Source of the DNA: Nocardioides sp. AX2bis
GTDB lineage: Bacteria > Actinomycetota > Actinomycetes > Propionibacteriales > Nocardioidaceae
Reading direction: 5' to 3'
DNA length: 42,530 nucleotides
Assembly (NCBI RefSeq): GCF_902506435.1
Contig: NZ_LR733222.1
Location: forward strand, 1-42,530
How positions within the stretch are numbered: the stretch's first letter is position 1; every line of letters begins with the position of its first letter. Shown piece after piece: positions 33,191-41,349 of the stretch. The position numbers were made by a program, and so were the translations under genes. Under the pieces are notes generated by a model. That model ran no database searches and had not been told where the DNA came from. It saw only the letters and a list, made by a program, of their open reading frames with translations.

Positions 33191-34081
33191 ATGACGGACC
33201 TACGCGCGAAGCCCACACTGCAGGCCGGCCCGACGCCCACGTCCGGGCCTCCGCCCGTCAGCCGGCTCCGTCACCGCTCCGAGCTGCCGATGCTGGTGGT
33301 CGCCGGGGCTGCCTCCGCCGCTGCCATCGCGCTCGTCCTCGCCCTGGCCATCCTGGGGATCGACGAACCCAGCTGGTTGGTCTCGGCGGTGGTGGCCGCG
33401 GCCGTGGCGCCGGTCCTCACCGCCCTGGTCATCATGCGGCTCACCTACTGGACGACGATCAGCAACGGCGTCGAGGTCACCTCGGACCAGCTGCCGCGCC
33501 TGCACGAGATGTTCCAGGACCTCGGCGCGCAGCTCGGGATGAGCCCGGAGGGCGAGGGGATGGCGAAGCTGCCCCGCCTCTACGTCGTGAACGGCAACGG
33601 CACGATGAACGCCTACGCCACCAAGTGCCGCATCCGCCGCGGGTACGTGGTCATCTACAGCGACCTGCTGGACGTGGCCTACCTCAACGGAGACTTCGAC
33701 ACCGTACGTTTCATCCTCGGCCACGAGCTGGGGCACATCCACTGCGGTCACGTCAGCGTCTGGAGGGCCGTCCTGCGGCCGGTGTCGATGCTGCTGCAGC
33801 TGGGCCAGAGCGTCAGCCGCGCCCAGGAGTACACCGCTGACCGGGTCGGCTGCTACCTGGCGCCGGACGGTGCCCTCGGCATGGTCTCCGTGCTCGCCGG
33901 CAAGCACGTCGGCACCCACGTCGACGTCGATGCCTACTTCGCGTCCGTGCGGGACCACGAGGACGGCTTCTGGCTGAAGGTTGCGAACTTCCGCAGCGAC
34001 CACGCGGTCGGCTTCCGCAGGATGACCGCGTTGCGCGAGGCCACTCGCGAGGGGTGGGACGTCCAAGGCCGCATGCTGTAG
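33191..34081 (+). CDS. M48-family membrane metalloprotease
   Basis: 296 residues. Two membrane helices near 38-85, then the M48 catalytic domain with HELGH (178-182) and the third zinc ligand Glu213 in AQEYTADRVG. MNAYATKCRIRRGYVVIYSDLLD is characteristic of the family. HtpX-like, so membrane protein quality control is the likely role. ATG 33191 has AGGAGA 7 bases upstream; GTG 33155 is a weaker choice. Upstream 32953-33190 holds promoters for this and the CPBP gene; no other gene there. Confidence 0.9.
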   Translation: MTDLRAKPTLQAGPTPTSGPPPVSRLRHRSELPMLVVAGAASAAAIALVLALAILGIDEPSWLVSAVVAAAVAPVLTALVIMRLTYWTTISNGVEVTSDQLPRLHEMFQDLGAQLGMSPEGEGMAKLPRLYVVNGNGTMNAYATKCRIRRGYVVIYSDLLDVAYLNGDFDTVRFILGHELGHIHCGHVSVWRAVLRPVSMLLQLGQSVSRAQEYTADRVGCYLAPDGALGMVSVLAGKHVGTHVDVDAYFASVRDHEDGFWLKVANFRSDHAVGFRRMTALREATREGWDVQGRML

Positions 34082-34137
34082 ACCCCGCCCCAGCTGGGCA
34101 GACTGACGATGGTGGGACCTCCACGGGCCCTCCCTGG

Positions 34138-34563
34138 TCACACCGGCAGGGCGGCGCCCCGGCCTCGTCGGAGCTTGAAACGACGCCCGCTCACGTGTGC
34201 CGGCTCGAGAGCGACCAGGTCGGACCGTGGACCGTCCACCCAGGGCAGCGCCACCGTCTCGTCGAGCCGTTCGTGCTCGTCGTCCTCGAGCCGGCGGAGC
34301 TGCCCGCGCACCTCCACCGACCAGGCGGAGTGCGGTCCGAACCAGTCGACCTCGAAGGCGACGGCTTCCCCGAGCGCCGCGGCCAGCAGCTTGTTGCCGG
34401 CCGAGGTGCGGAACAGCAGGACGCCGTCGCGGACGACGTGGTTGACGGGGACGACGTGGATCTCGTCGACCAGCCGGTAGGCCAGGCGGCCCACCTCCTC
34501 GTGGGCGACCAGGTCCCAGCACTCGTCCAGGGCGATCTCGACACCGCCGGCGTTCTGACCCAT
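34138..34563 (-). CDS. Pyridoxamine 5'-phosphate oxidase-like flavoprotein
   Basis: 141 residues, split-barrel FMN fold. ALDECWDLVAHEEVGRLAYRLVDEIHVVPVNHVV and GVLLFRTSAGNKLLAA match the PNPOx-like family seen in DosR regulons (for example Mtb Rv3129). Probably reduces a cofactor such as F420-linked or flavin substrates; not a true PdxH. GGGAG lies 8 bases before ATG 34563. Two DosR-like boxes 22 bp apart lie upstream (34621-34656), leaving a leader of about 22 bases. Confidence 0.87.
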   Translation of the reverse strand: MGQNAGGVEIALDECWDLVAHEEVGRLAYRLVDEIHVVPVNHVVRDGVLLFRTSAGNKLLAAALGEAVAFEVDWFGPHSAWSVEVRGQLRRLEDDEHERLDETVALPWVDGPRSDLVALEPAHVSGRRFKLRRGRGAALPV

Positions 34564-34620
34564 GTGCTTCTCCCTTTCGTCGGTCAGCACGAACGTAGGC
34601 ACGACGATCCGGTCGGGCGA

Positions 34621-34656
34621 GGGTCGATGGGCCGTCGGCCCAGGGTCGCTGGGCCC
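34621..34656. promoter_or_regulatory. Tandem DosR-like boxes of the PNPOx-like gene
   Basis: GGGTCGATGGGCCG (34621-34634) and GGGTCGCTGGGCCC (34643-34656) differ at two positions and begin 22 bp apart. The pairing of two near-identical 14-mers at two helical turns argues against chance. Confidence 0.65.
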
Positions 34657-34680
34657 GGGCCGGATCGCACCGGCCCCGCG

Positions 34681-34773
34681 CGAACAGTTCATCAGCTGTT
34701 CGAAGAAGTCTGGCTGGACGGGAATAGAACCGATCCGTACCGTCTTGATGGAACGAAACAGTACCGTTCCATC
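34681..34773. promoter_or_regulatory. Operators of the TetR regulator
   Basis: Two perfect inverted repeats precede the regulator gene: CGAACAG (34681-34687) with CTGTTCG (34696-34702), and GATGGAACG (34747-34755) with CGTTCCATC (34765-34773). The second is 22 bases before the ATG at 34796, where repression of its own gene would be expected. A direct repeat GTACCGT (34737-34743, 34761-34767) overlaps it. Confidence 0.65.
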
Positions 34774-34795
34774 GAGTGACCAAGGACACACGATC

Positions 34796-35437
34796 ATGAC
34801 CACCCCTGCCGGATCGCCCGCGAGTGAGGCCGCCCAGCGACCCCGCGTCGAGGGGGACCGGGAACAGGAGATCCTCGACGCCACGCTCGACGTCCTCGCC
34901 GACGTCGGCTACGACCGCCTCACCATGGACGCCGTCGCGTCGGCCGCTCGCGCGTCCAAGGCCACTCTCTATCGCCGCTGGACGAGCAAGGCCGTCCTGG
35001 TGATCGACGCGCTGAAGTCGCAGAAGGAGCCGCAGACGGCCCCCGACACCGGCACCCTGCGCGGCGATCTGCTGGGAATGTTCTGTGGCATGGGCGGGCT
35101 GACCGACCAGCGCCAGACCACGATCCTGGCCAGCGTCATCACGGCCATCGGTCGCGACCAGGACTTCGCCGAGGCCTTCCGCCGCGACTTCATCGGCCCG
35201 AAGGCCGCGCTCAGCCTGATGGTCTTCACGCGGGCCCGCGACCGCGGGGAGATCCGCGACGACGTCGATCTCGACCTCGTCATGGCCGCCCTGCCCGGAA
35301 TCGTCCTCCACCGCCAGTTCCTCCTCGGGGAGACCCCCGACGCCGCCGCCATCGAGCGCGTCGTCGACCAGATCATCCTGCCCGCCGTCGCCGTCGGGCC
35401 CGCCTCGCACCGCTCTCACGAACAGAAGGACTCCTGA
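34796..35437 (+). CDS. TetR-family repressor of the adjacent efflux pump
   Basis: 213 residues. N-terminal helix-turn-helix: EILDATLDVLADVGYDRLTMDAVASAARASKATLYRRW. The C-terminal half has the TetR_C ligand-binding fold. Its stop overlaps the start of the DHA2 transporter (TGATG), so regulator and pump are one unit, presumably de-repressed by the pump's substrates. Operators lie just upstream. Confidence 0.93.
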   Translation: MTTPAGSPASEAAQRPRVEGDREQEILDATLDVLADVGYDRLTMDAVASAARASKATLYRRWTSKAVLVIDALKSQKEPQTAPDTGTLRGDLLGMFCGMGGLTDQRQTTILASVITAIGRDQDFAEAFRRDFIGPKAALSLMVFTRARDRGEIRDDVDLDLVMAALPGIVLHRQFLLGETPDAAAIERVVDQIILPAVAVGPASHRSHEQKDS

Positions 35438-37050
35438 TGACCAACCTTTCCAACGCCGAGGTGGCTCCCACCTCGGACGACAAGCCGGAGAAGGAGCTCC
35501 ACCTCGGGTGGGCGCTCGTCCTGATCTCCATGGCCCAGCTGATGGTGGTGCTCGACGCCTCGATCGCCAACATCGCCCTGCCGTTCATCGGCGCGGACCT
35601 CGGCATCGCCGACGCCAACCTCACCTGGATCGTCACCGGCTACGCCCTGGCGTTCGGTGGCCTGCTGCTGCTCGGTGGCCGCCTCGGCGACCTCTACGGC
35701 CGTCGCCGCGTCTTCATGATCGGCCTCGTCGTCTTCGCGGTCGCCAGCTTCATCGGCGGGTTCGCGCAGAACGAGGCCATGCTGCTCGCCTCGCGCGGCC
35801 TGCAGGGCCTCGGTGCGGCGCTGGCCTCCCCGGCCGCGCTCGCCCTCATCGCCACCACGTTCCCTGCCGGTCCTGCCCGCAACCGCGCCTTCGCCGTGTA
35901 CGCCGCCATGTCTGGTGCCGGTGCCGCCGTCGGCCTCATCCTCGGTGGTTGGCTCACCGGTCTCGACCCGATCGTCGGTCTCGAGGGCTGGCGCCTGACG
36001 TTCCTCATCAACGTCCCGATCGGCCTCGTCGCCGCCTTCCTGGCCCCCCGTTTCCTGCGTGAGTCCGAGTCGCACCCCGGCCAGCTCGACGTGCCCGGTG
36101 CCATCACCGGCACCCTCGGCCTGCTCGGCCTCGTCTACGGCTTCAGCCGCGCCGGCGAGGCAGAGCACGGCTGGGGCGACCCGTGGACGATCGCCTCGCT
36201 CGCGGCCGGTGTCGCGCTGCTCGCCCTCTTCGCGGTCGTGGAGTCCCGGGTGTCCCACCCGCTGCTGCCGGTGCGCGTCTTCAACAACCGCACCCGCGCC
36301 ACCAGCTTCCTGGTCATGGCTCTCGTGCCTGCAGCCATGTTCGCGATGTTCTACTTCCTCAGCCTCTTCATCCAGCTGGTCATCGGCTACAGCCCACTCA
36401 AGACCGGCTTCGCCTTCCTGCCGTTCTCGTTCGGCATCGTGATCGGCGCGGCCCTGTCGTCCAACCTGGTCAACCGGGTCGCCCCCCGCTTCATCGCCGG
36501 GGTCGGCACCCTCATGGCCGCGGTCGCCCTGGTCGGCTTCTCCCGCCTGGAGGTGCCCACGGGCACCGCCGACCTCCTCGCCGTCGCGAACGGTGAGGGG
36601 TTCCTGGGCGCCGACGTCAACTACTGGACCTCGATCTTCCCGTTCATCGTCCTGATGTCGATCGGCATGGGGATGACCTTCGTGCCGCTCACCCTGACCG
36701 CCGTACACCACCTGCGTGCCGAGGACTCCGGGATCGGCTCCGGCGTCCTCAACACGATGCAGCAGGTCGGCGGCGCACTCGGCCTGGCCATCCTCGGCAC
36801 CGTCTCGCTGAGCGCGGCCGACGACACCAAGACCTCCCTGGTCCGCGACCTCACCGCCCAGGGGATCCCGCCCGAGGGCGCCAACGGCCTGGCCTACATC
36901 GGGTCCTTCACCGAGGGTGCCACCGCCGCGTTCCTGGTCGGCGCCGCCCTCATCGCGCTCGGCTCGGCCGCGATCTGGGCGTTCCTCAACGTCAAGTCCA
37001 GCGAGCTGGCCACCGACGGCGCCGAGGGCGCACCGGTCCACGTGGGCTGA
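35437..37050 (+). CDS. DHA2-family (EmrB/QacA) drug efflux transporter
   Basis: 537 residues, 14 predicted membrane segments. Motif A GRLGDLYGRRRVFMIG between TM2 and TM3, motif D1 near VLDASIANIALPFI, and motif C around AAMSGAGAAVGLILGG are in place. Proton-driven export of drugs or antiseptics in the inner membrane. Coupled to the TetR gene, and followed by a strong terminator hairpin. Confidence 0.94.
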   Translation: MTNLSNAEVAPTSDDKPEKELHLGWALVLISMAQLMVVLDASIANIALPFIGADLGIADANLTWIVTGYALAFGGLLLLGGRLGDLYGRRRVFMIGLVVFAVASFIGGFAQNEAMLLASRGLQGLGAALASPAALALIATTFPAGPARNRAFAVYAAMSGAGAAVGLILGGWLTGLDPIVGLEGWRLTFLINVPIGLVAAFLAPRFLRESESHPGQLDVPGAITGTLGLLGLVYGFSRAGEAEHGWGDPWTIASLAAGVALLALFAVVESRVSHPLLPVRVFNNRTRATSFLVMALVPAAMFAMFYFLSLFIQLVIGYSPLKTGFAFLPFSFGIVIGAALSSNLVNRVAPRFIAGVGTLMAAVALVGFSRLEVPTGTADLLAVANGEGFLGADVNYWTSIFPFIVLMSIGMGMTFVPLTLTAVHHLRAEDSGIGSGVLNTMQQVGGALGLAILGTVSLSAADDTKTSLVRDLTAQGIPPEGANGLAYIGSFTEGATAAFLVGAALIALGSAAIWAFLNVKSSELATDGAEGAPVHVG

Positions 37051-37070
37051 CCCCCGCGACCACCGCTCGA

Positions 37071-37105
37071 CGGCCCGTCGCCCCCCTGGTGGGGGCGGCG
37101 GGCCG
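37071..37105 (+). terminator. Rho-independent-type hairpin after the efflux gene
   Basis: CGGCCCGTCGCCCCC (37071-37085) pairs with GGGGGCGGCGGGCCG (37091-37105) over a 5-base loop; the single mismatch is a U-G pair in RNA. ATCGTTGCT follows rather than a clean T-run. It also lies at the end of the converging HAD gene. Confidence 0.75.
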
Positions 37106-37134
37106 ATCGTTGCTCCGCGCGAGGGCGGAGGGGG

Positions 37135-37788
37135 TCACCTGCTGCGCACCAGGCCTTCCAGGTCGGCGACAATCCGGCCCTGGAGGGTCGGCCAGACATG
37201 CCAGCTCCCGGGCGCGGGGAGGGGGGCGTCGTTCGGCACTGCGATCGCGACGGCGCCCGAGGCCACGGCCGATGCCAGACCGTTGGGCGAGTCCTCGATG
37301 GCGACGCAGTCGGCGATGCCGACGTCGAGGAGTCGCGCTGCCTCGAGGTAGGGCTCTGGGTGCGGCTTGGAACGGCTGACGTCCTGGGATCCGACGATGC
37401 AGGTGAACGTGCCGTCGGGCGCACTACAGGCAACGAGATCTGCCATCTCGTGGGACGAGGTCGTCACGATCGCGGCAGCGATCCCACTGCTCGCCAGGTC
37501 ACGCAGCAGCTCGAGGACACCTGGTCGCCACGGCACGCTGCTGGCGAGTGCTTCCATGACTCCGGCTTCAAGTGTCGCGATGATCGCCGTGTCTTCCAGG
37601 ACGACCCCGGCGGCGCGCATCGCGTCCGCGGTCTTGTGCATGTCGGAACCGACGAGCTCGAGGCCCTGTCGGTGCGACCACGTTCCGCCGTGACGGTCGA
37701 CCAGTGCGAACTGCTGCGCGATCCAGATCGGCTCCGAGTCGATCAGCGTGCCGTCCATGTCCCACAGGACGGCCGCCGGCCGGCGCAC
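37135..37788 (-). CDS. HAD-superfamily hydrolase
   Basis: 217 residues, subfamily IA. Motif I WDMDGTLIDSEP with the nucleophile Asp, motif II VTTSS, motif III SKPHPEPYL, motif IV EDSPNG. Beta-phosphoglucomutase and phosphoglycolate phosphatase types share this layout; substrate unknown. GTG 37788 is the only workable start. A -10-like TAGGGT reads leftward at 37887-37882. 37789-37976 holds no gene. Confidence 0.9.
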   Translation of the reverse strand: MRRPAAVLWDMDGTLIDSEPIWIAQQFALVDRHGGTWSHRQGLELVGSDMHKTADAMRAAGVVLEDTAIIATLEAGVMEALASSVPWRPGVLELLRDLASSGIAAAIVTTSSHEMADLVACSAPDGTFTCIVGSQDVSRSKPHPEPYLEAARLLDVGIADCVAIEDSPNGLASAVASGAVAIAVPNDAPLPAPGSWHVWPTLQGRIVADLEGLVRSR

Positions 37789-37976
37789 CTCGTCGTCATG
37801 CGGCTGACCGGCGGAAGCACGAGGCTTGGTGGTACTCAGGGTGCCCTCCGAGGAGTGTGGTGGACGTTCTGTCGACGGACCACCCTAGAACGTCACCTCG
37901 GCCGGGACCCGGGGCGTGCCTGCCGCCTGCAGACTGCCGCCTGGCGGGTCCGGTGGCGGCCCTTGCGAGCCGGAGC

Positions 37977-38612
37977 TCACGCGTCGAAGACGGCGCGGCC
38001 CTGCGTCGCGGAGCTGCCGAGGTCGCTCTTCGGGAGGGCCTCACCGGCAGTCACGGCCGCGACCCACGCCTCCGTGGTCGCGACGGCGGCGAAGTTGGAG
38101 TGCAGCAGCACGAGGAGGGTCTGGTGCAGCTCCTCGGCCGACACCTGGCCGGCCTCGTTCGCGAGGTGGATCGCCCCGGTGGCGTCGGAGAGGACCTCAG
38201 CCGCCAGGCCCAGCTCCTCGGCGCCCACGGCCGAGGCGAGGTCGCAGTTGTTGGTCATGTAGCCGACGATCGTGACGGTGTCGACGTCCCGCTCGGCCAG
38301 CCACTGCGCCACGTCGGTGCCGGCGAAGACGCTGCCCTTGTCCTTCGTGGCCCGCTTCCAGGAGGGGTCCAGGCGCCGCTCGATCTCCGGGTGCAGCGAC
38401 CAGCTGTCGCTGCCCACGGCGAAGACCGGCGCACCCTCCGGCAGCTCGTGCTGCACGACGACGACGGGCAGGTCGCGCTCCTGCGCGGCGTCGAGCGCCG
38501 CGACCACGTTGACCAGGGTCTCCTCGCGCGACGGGGACTGGATCTGCAGGATCCCGTCGAAGTACTCCTGCTGGACGTCGACGACGACGAGGGCGCGGCG
38601 GGGGGTGGTCAT
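37977..38612 (-). CDS. Isochorismatase-family cysteine hydrolase
   Basis: 211 residues. Triad: Asp in LVVVDVQQEYF, Lys in KDKGSVFAGT, and Cys in GYMTNNCDLAS. Family members hydrolyse isochorismate, nicotinamide or other amides; HELPEGAPVFAVGSDSWSLHPEIE resembles the uncharacterised YcaC/YrdC-like branch. Cytoplasmic. Divergent from the PAS kinase across 252 bp. Confidence 0.9.
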   Translation of the reverse strand: MTTPRRALVVVDVQQEYFDGILQIQSPSREETLVNVVAALDAAQERDLPVVVVQHELPEGAPVFAVGSDSWSLHPEIERRLDPSWKRATKDKGSVFAGTDVAQWLAERDVDTVTIVGYMTNNCDLASAVGAEELGLAAEVLSDATGAIHLANEAGQVSAEELHQTLLVLLHSNFAAVATTEAWVAAVTAGEALPKSDLGSSATQGRAVFDA

Positions 38613-38864
38613 GGTGTTCTCCTGTGGGCTCCGACGGGTGGTCCGCCTTCACCATGGCGCAACCGGGCCCCTACCGTGAGCGGCACGACGACGTCGTGGC
38701 GAGATCGGGCCACCGACGAGGCGCCGACCGGCGGCATCCGGGCCGCGCACGCCCTGGGATCGGCACGGGGTGTCACTCCCCCGGGCGTCCGGGGCGAAGT
38801 GCAGCGGTCTGATCCGCATTCACTAGGCTCGCGGGGCCCTGGCTCCCCACCACGACGAGGACTC
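38613..38864. other. Divergent intergenic region
   Basis: No gene is supported here. TAGGCT at 38824-38829, 35 bases before the PAS-kinase ATG, is a plausible -10 element. No DosR-like box and no clear operator were seen. Confidence 0.4.
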
Positions 38865-40025
38865 ATGACTCCGTCGACCGAAGCGCACGTCGAGACTCCC
38901 GAACCCGGGGACAGCGGCCTCACCGCTCCGCGGCCGGGCCACGAGTCGCTGCTCATGCTGCGGGCCGCGCTCGACGCCGTTCCGGACGCGGTGCTGGTGG
39001 TCAACCCCGACGGCGTCATCCAGCTCGCCAACCTCCAGGTCCGGCACGTCTTCGGGTGGGAGCCCGGCACGCTCGAGGGCGAACGCGTCGAGACCCTGGT
39101 CCCGGACGCCGCCCGCGAGGGCCATCCCCGCCGCAGGACGGACTACAACCGGCGACCGATGGGCCTGCTGCAGCTCAGCGCCCAGCACCGCAGGGGCCAT
39201 GTCTTTCCCGCCGAGATCTCCTTGGCCCCCATCACCCTGTCCGGCGGCGAACCGTTGTGGACCGTCGCCACGGTGCGCGACATCACCGAGCGCCTGGAGC
39301 TGGAGCAACAGGCCGAGAAGGTCCGCGACGACGTCCTCGCCAACGTCACCCACGAGCTGCGCACCCCCCTCTCCTCGATCGTGGGGTACGCCGAGCTCAT
39401 GGACGACCTGCCTCCCGGTGAGCTGGGCGACCAGGCGCGACAGATGCTCGACGCGATCCGCCGCAACGCCCAACGAGAGCTGGGCCTGGTCTCCGACCTC
39501 CTCACCGTCGCCCTGTCCGGAGCCGGGCGCCTCGCCATCGCCCACCACATGATCGACCTCGTCAGCCTGACTCGACAGGTGGTCGACGAGCACACCGTGA
39601 CGGCCCACCGCTCCACCATCTCCCTCCGGCTCGAGGAGCCGGCCCACCGTCCCCCGCAGGCGGCCTGTCTCGTCGTCGGTGACCTCGGACGCATGCGCCA
39701 GGTGCTGGACAACATCCTCGGCAACGCACGCAAGTTCTCTCAGCCGGACGCGGAGGTCGTGGTGGCGTGGTACCCCACCGACGAGCACCTGTGCGTCTCG
39801 GTCGCTGACAGCGGACCCGGGATCCCCGACGACGAGCAGCCCCACGTGTTCGACCGCATGTTCCGGGGCCGCGCAGCCATCGCGGGCGAGATCGAGGGGG
39901 CCGGACTCGGTCTGGCCATCTGTCGCGCCATCGTCGAGGCGCACCACGGGACCATCACCATGCAGAGCAGCACGAGCGGCACCACCGTCACCATCGCGTT
40001 CCCGCTCGTCCGCGCCGCGACCTGA
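38865..40025 (+). CDS. PAS-domain histidine kinase
   Basis: 386 residues, no membrane segment. PAS domain about 30-145 (AVPDAVLVVNPDGVIQLANLQVRHVFGW ... VRDITERLELEQ), HisKA with phospho-acceptor His163 in NVTHELRTPLSSIVGYAEL, HATPase_c with NILGNARKFSQPDAEV, DSGPGIPDDEQ and GLGLAICRAIV. The PAS residues do not reveal a cofactor. No response regulator is adjacent, so it is an orphan here. GAGG lies 4 bases before ATG 38865. Confidence 0.93.
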   Translation: MTPSTEAHVETPEPGDSGLTAPRPGHESLLMLRAALDAVPDAVLVVNPDGVIQLANLQVRHVFGWEPGTLEGERVETLVPDAAREGHPRRRTDYNRRPMGLLQLSAQHRRGHVFPAEISLAPITLSGGEPLWTVATVRDITERLELEQQAEKVRDDVLANVTHELRTPLSSIVGYAELMDDLPPGELGDQARQMLDAIRRNAQRELGLVSDLLTVALSGAGRLAIAHHMIDLVSLTRQVVDEHTVTAHRSTISLRLEEPAHRPPQAACLVVGDLGRMRQVLDNILGNARKFSQPDAEVVVAWYPTDEHLCVSVADSGPGIPDDEQPHVFDRMFRGRAAIAGEIEGAGLGLAICRAIVEAHHGTITMQSSTSGTTVTIAFPLVRAAT

Positions 40026-40073
40026 CGTCAGCCCGGGGCACGTCCTGCGTGGTGCCGCGGAGCGGCGTGCCCG

Positions 40074-40733
40074 TCACCAGAACCAGCGCAGGCCTGCTCG
40101 CCCGGGGTCGTAGGACTGCGCGGTGAACGCGGCCGTGCTGAGCCCCGTGAGATCGACCGGGGAGTGCCGCTCCTCTCCGCTCGAGGTGTCGTAGACCTCG
40201 GCAGCCCTCGGGATCGCCCCAGCCGCAAAACGGACCCAGATCATGAGCTCGCGCACCCGGTGCTCGACGACGTACTCGACGTAGTCGTGCGACGTGGGCG
40301 GGAGCGTGATGGCGTACTCCACCACGGCTGTCTCGTTGACCCGGAGCGGACGTTCCAGCTCCAGCTCCCACGCGTTGACGCCCAGCTGCGGGTCCACCAC
40401 CAGTCGCACCGAGGCGCCACGAACCCACTGCAGGTGCGCACGTTCACCGGCCGAGAGCCCGGCCAGACCCACCGGGTACGTCCCGACGCCATCGACCAGC
40501 GCACCGACTCCCAGCCTCGTGGTGGCACACCAGTCGTTGCGCTGGTCGTCGCCGTCGATCGTGACGTGGATGCTGGTCGTGAGTGCGACCGTGTGGAGCT
40601 GGTCGAACCCGAAGTCGTCTAGCGTCGCCAGCGAGACCGTGGGATCGAGGTCCGCCAGCTCCGCGAAGCGCGTGACGGGCTGCCGCCGGCCGTTCCACCC
40701 TGGTCGAGCAGGGCAGCTCGTCCGCGCCCTCAC
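40074..40733 (-). CDS. Hypothetical protein, divergent from the sigma factor
   Basis: About 219 residues. No family recognised. The C-terminal 170 residues look like a beta-rich domain (SIHVTIDGDD, SVRLVVDPQLGVNAWELELERPLRVNETAVVEYAI, HRVRELMIWVRF), similar to C-terminal domains of some helix-turn-helix regulators, but no helix-turn-helix is visible. GTG 40733 is chosen to avoid overlap with the sigma gene; the frame stays open to 40853. Base composition is slightly less GC-rich than neighbours. Confidence 0.6.
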   Translation of the reverse strand: MRARTSCPARPGWNGRRQPVTRFAELADLDPTVSLATLDDFGFDQLHTVALTTSIHVTIDGDDQRNDWCATTRLGVGALVDGVGTYPVGLAGLSAGERAHLQWVRGASVRLVVDPQLGVNAWELELERPLRVNETAVVEYAITLPPTSHDYVEYVVEHRVRELMIWVRFAAGAIPRAAEVYDTSSGEERHSPVDLTGLSTAAFTAQSYDPGRAGLRWFW

Positions 40734-40756
40734 GTCACCAGGACGGACGACGCGCA

Positions 40757-40790
40757 GGTTGCACGCAACCGAACCGGTGCCCGCACCGGT
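40757..40790. promoter_or_regulatory. Two palindromes between the sigma factor and its divergent neighbour
   Basis: GGTTGC-ac-GCAACC (40757-40770) and ACCGGTGC-cc-GCACCGGT (40773-40790) are perfect inverted repeats. GCAACC (40765-40770) followed at 17 bases by GGTC also looks like an ECF promoter, which would mean autoregulation of the sigma gene. Confidence 0.45.
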
Positions 40791-40812
40791 CAGGTGGGTG
40801 AGAGGAGAAAAC

Positions 40813-41349
40813 GTGAGAGACGACGAACAAGCGGCCGAGTTCGTGGCGTTCACCCGTGCTCATCGCAGGGACCTGATGCGGACGGCCTCACTGCTGTGTG
40901 CCGGGGAGGAGGCCCACGCCGAGGACCTGGTGCAGACGACGCTGACCAAGCTGTACCTGGCGTGGTCACGGGTGCGACGCGCCGACAGCCCGCTGGCCTA
41001 TGCGCGCAGGAGCCTCACCCACCTCTTCATCGACGAGGCGCGGAGAGCACACCGACGACGTGAGTCGACCTCGGCAGATCCCGCAGAGGCGCTGCCGAGC
41101 GATCCGGTGTCCGCCGGCACCGACCTCGAGCTGAGGGAGGTGATGCTCGCGGCGCTGTCGTCGCTCGGCCCGCGGCAGCGCGCGGTCGTGGTGCTGCGGC
41201 ACTGGCTTGATCTCGACGTAGCCGAGACCGCACGGATCCTCGGTTGCAGCACCGGCACCGTGAAGTCCCAGAACGCCCGCGCCCTCGCTCACCTCAGGGC
41301 CTACCTCGACACCACCGACCATCACCCGATCCTGGAGGACACCCCATGA
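40813..41349 (+). CDS. SigE-family (ECF-like) RNA polymerase sigma factor
   Basis: 178 residues. Region 2: FVAFTRAHRRDLMRTASLLCAGEEAHAEDLVQTTLTKLYLAW. Region 4: LSSLGPRQRAVVVLRHWLDLDVAETARILGCSTGTVKSQNARALAHLR. This is the SigE-70 actinobacterial subfamily. GTG 40813 has AGGAG 7 bases upstream. It overlaps the next gene by four bases (ATGA), typical for a sigma and anti-sigma pair. Confidence 0.92.
   Translation: MRDDEQAAEFVAFTRAHRRDLMRTASLLCAGEEAHAEDLVQTTLTKLYLAWSRVRRADSPLAYARRSLTHLFIDEARRAHRRRESTSADPAEALPSDPVSAGTDLELREVMLAALSSLGPRQRAVVVLRHWLDLDVAETARILGCSTGTVKSQNARALAHLRAYLDTTDHHPILEDTP

Noticed and set aside
37864..37893. ACGTTCT/AGAACGT repeat as an SOS box
   Set aside because: The spacing (16 bases) and half-sites do not fit the actinobacterial LexA box.
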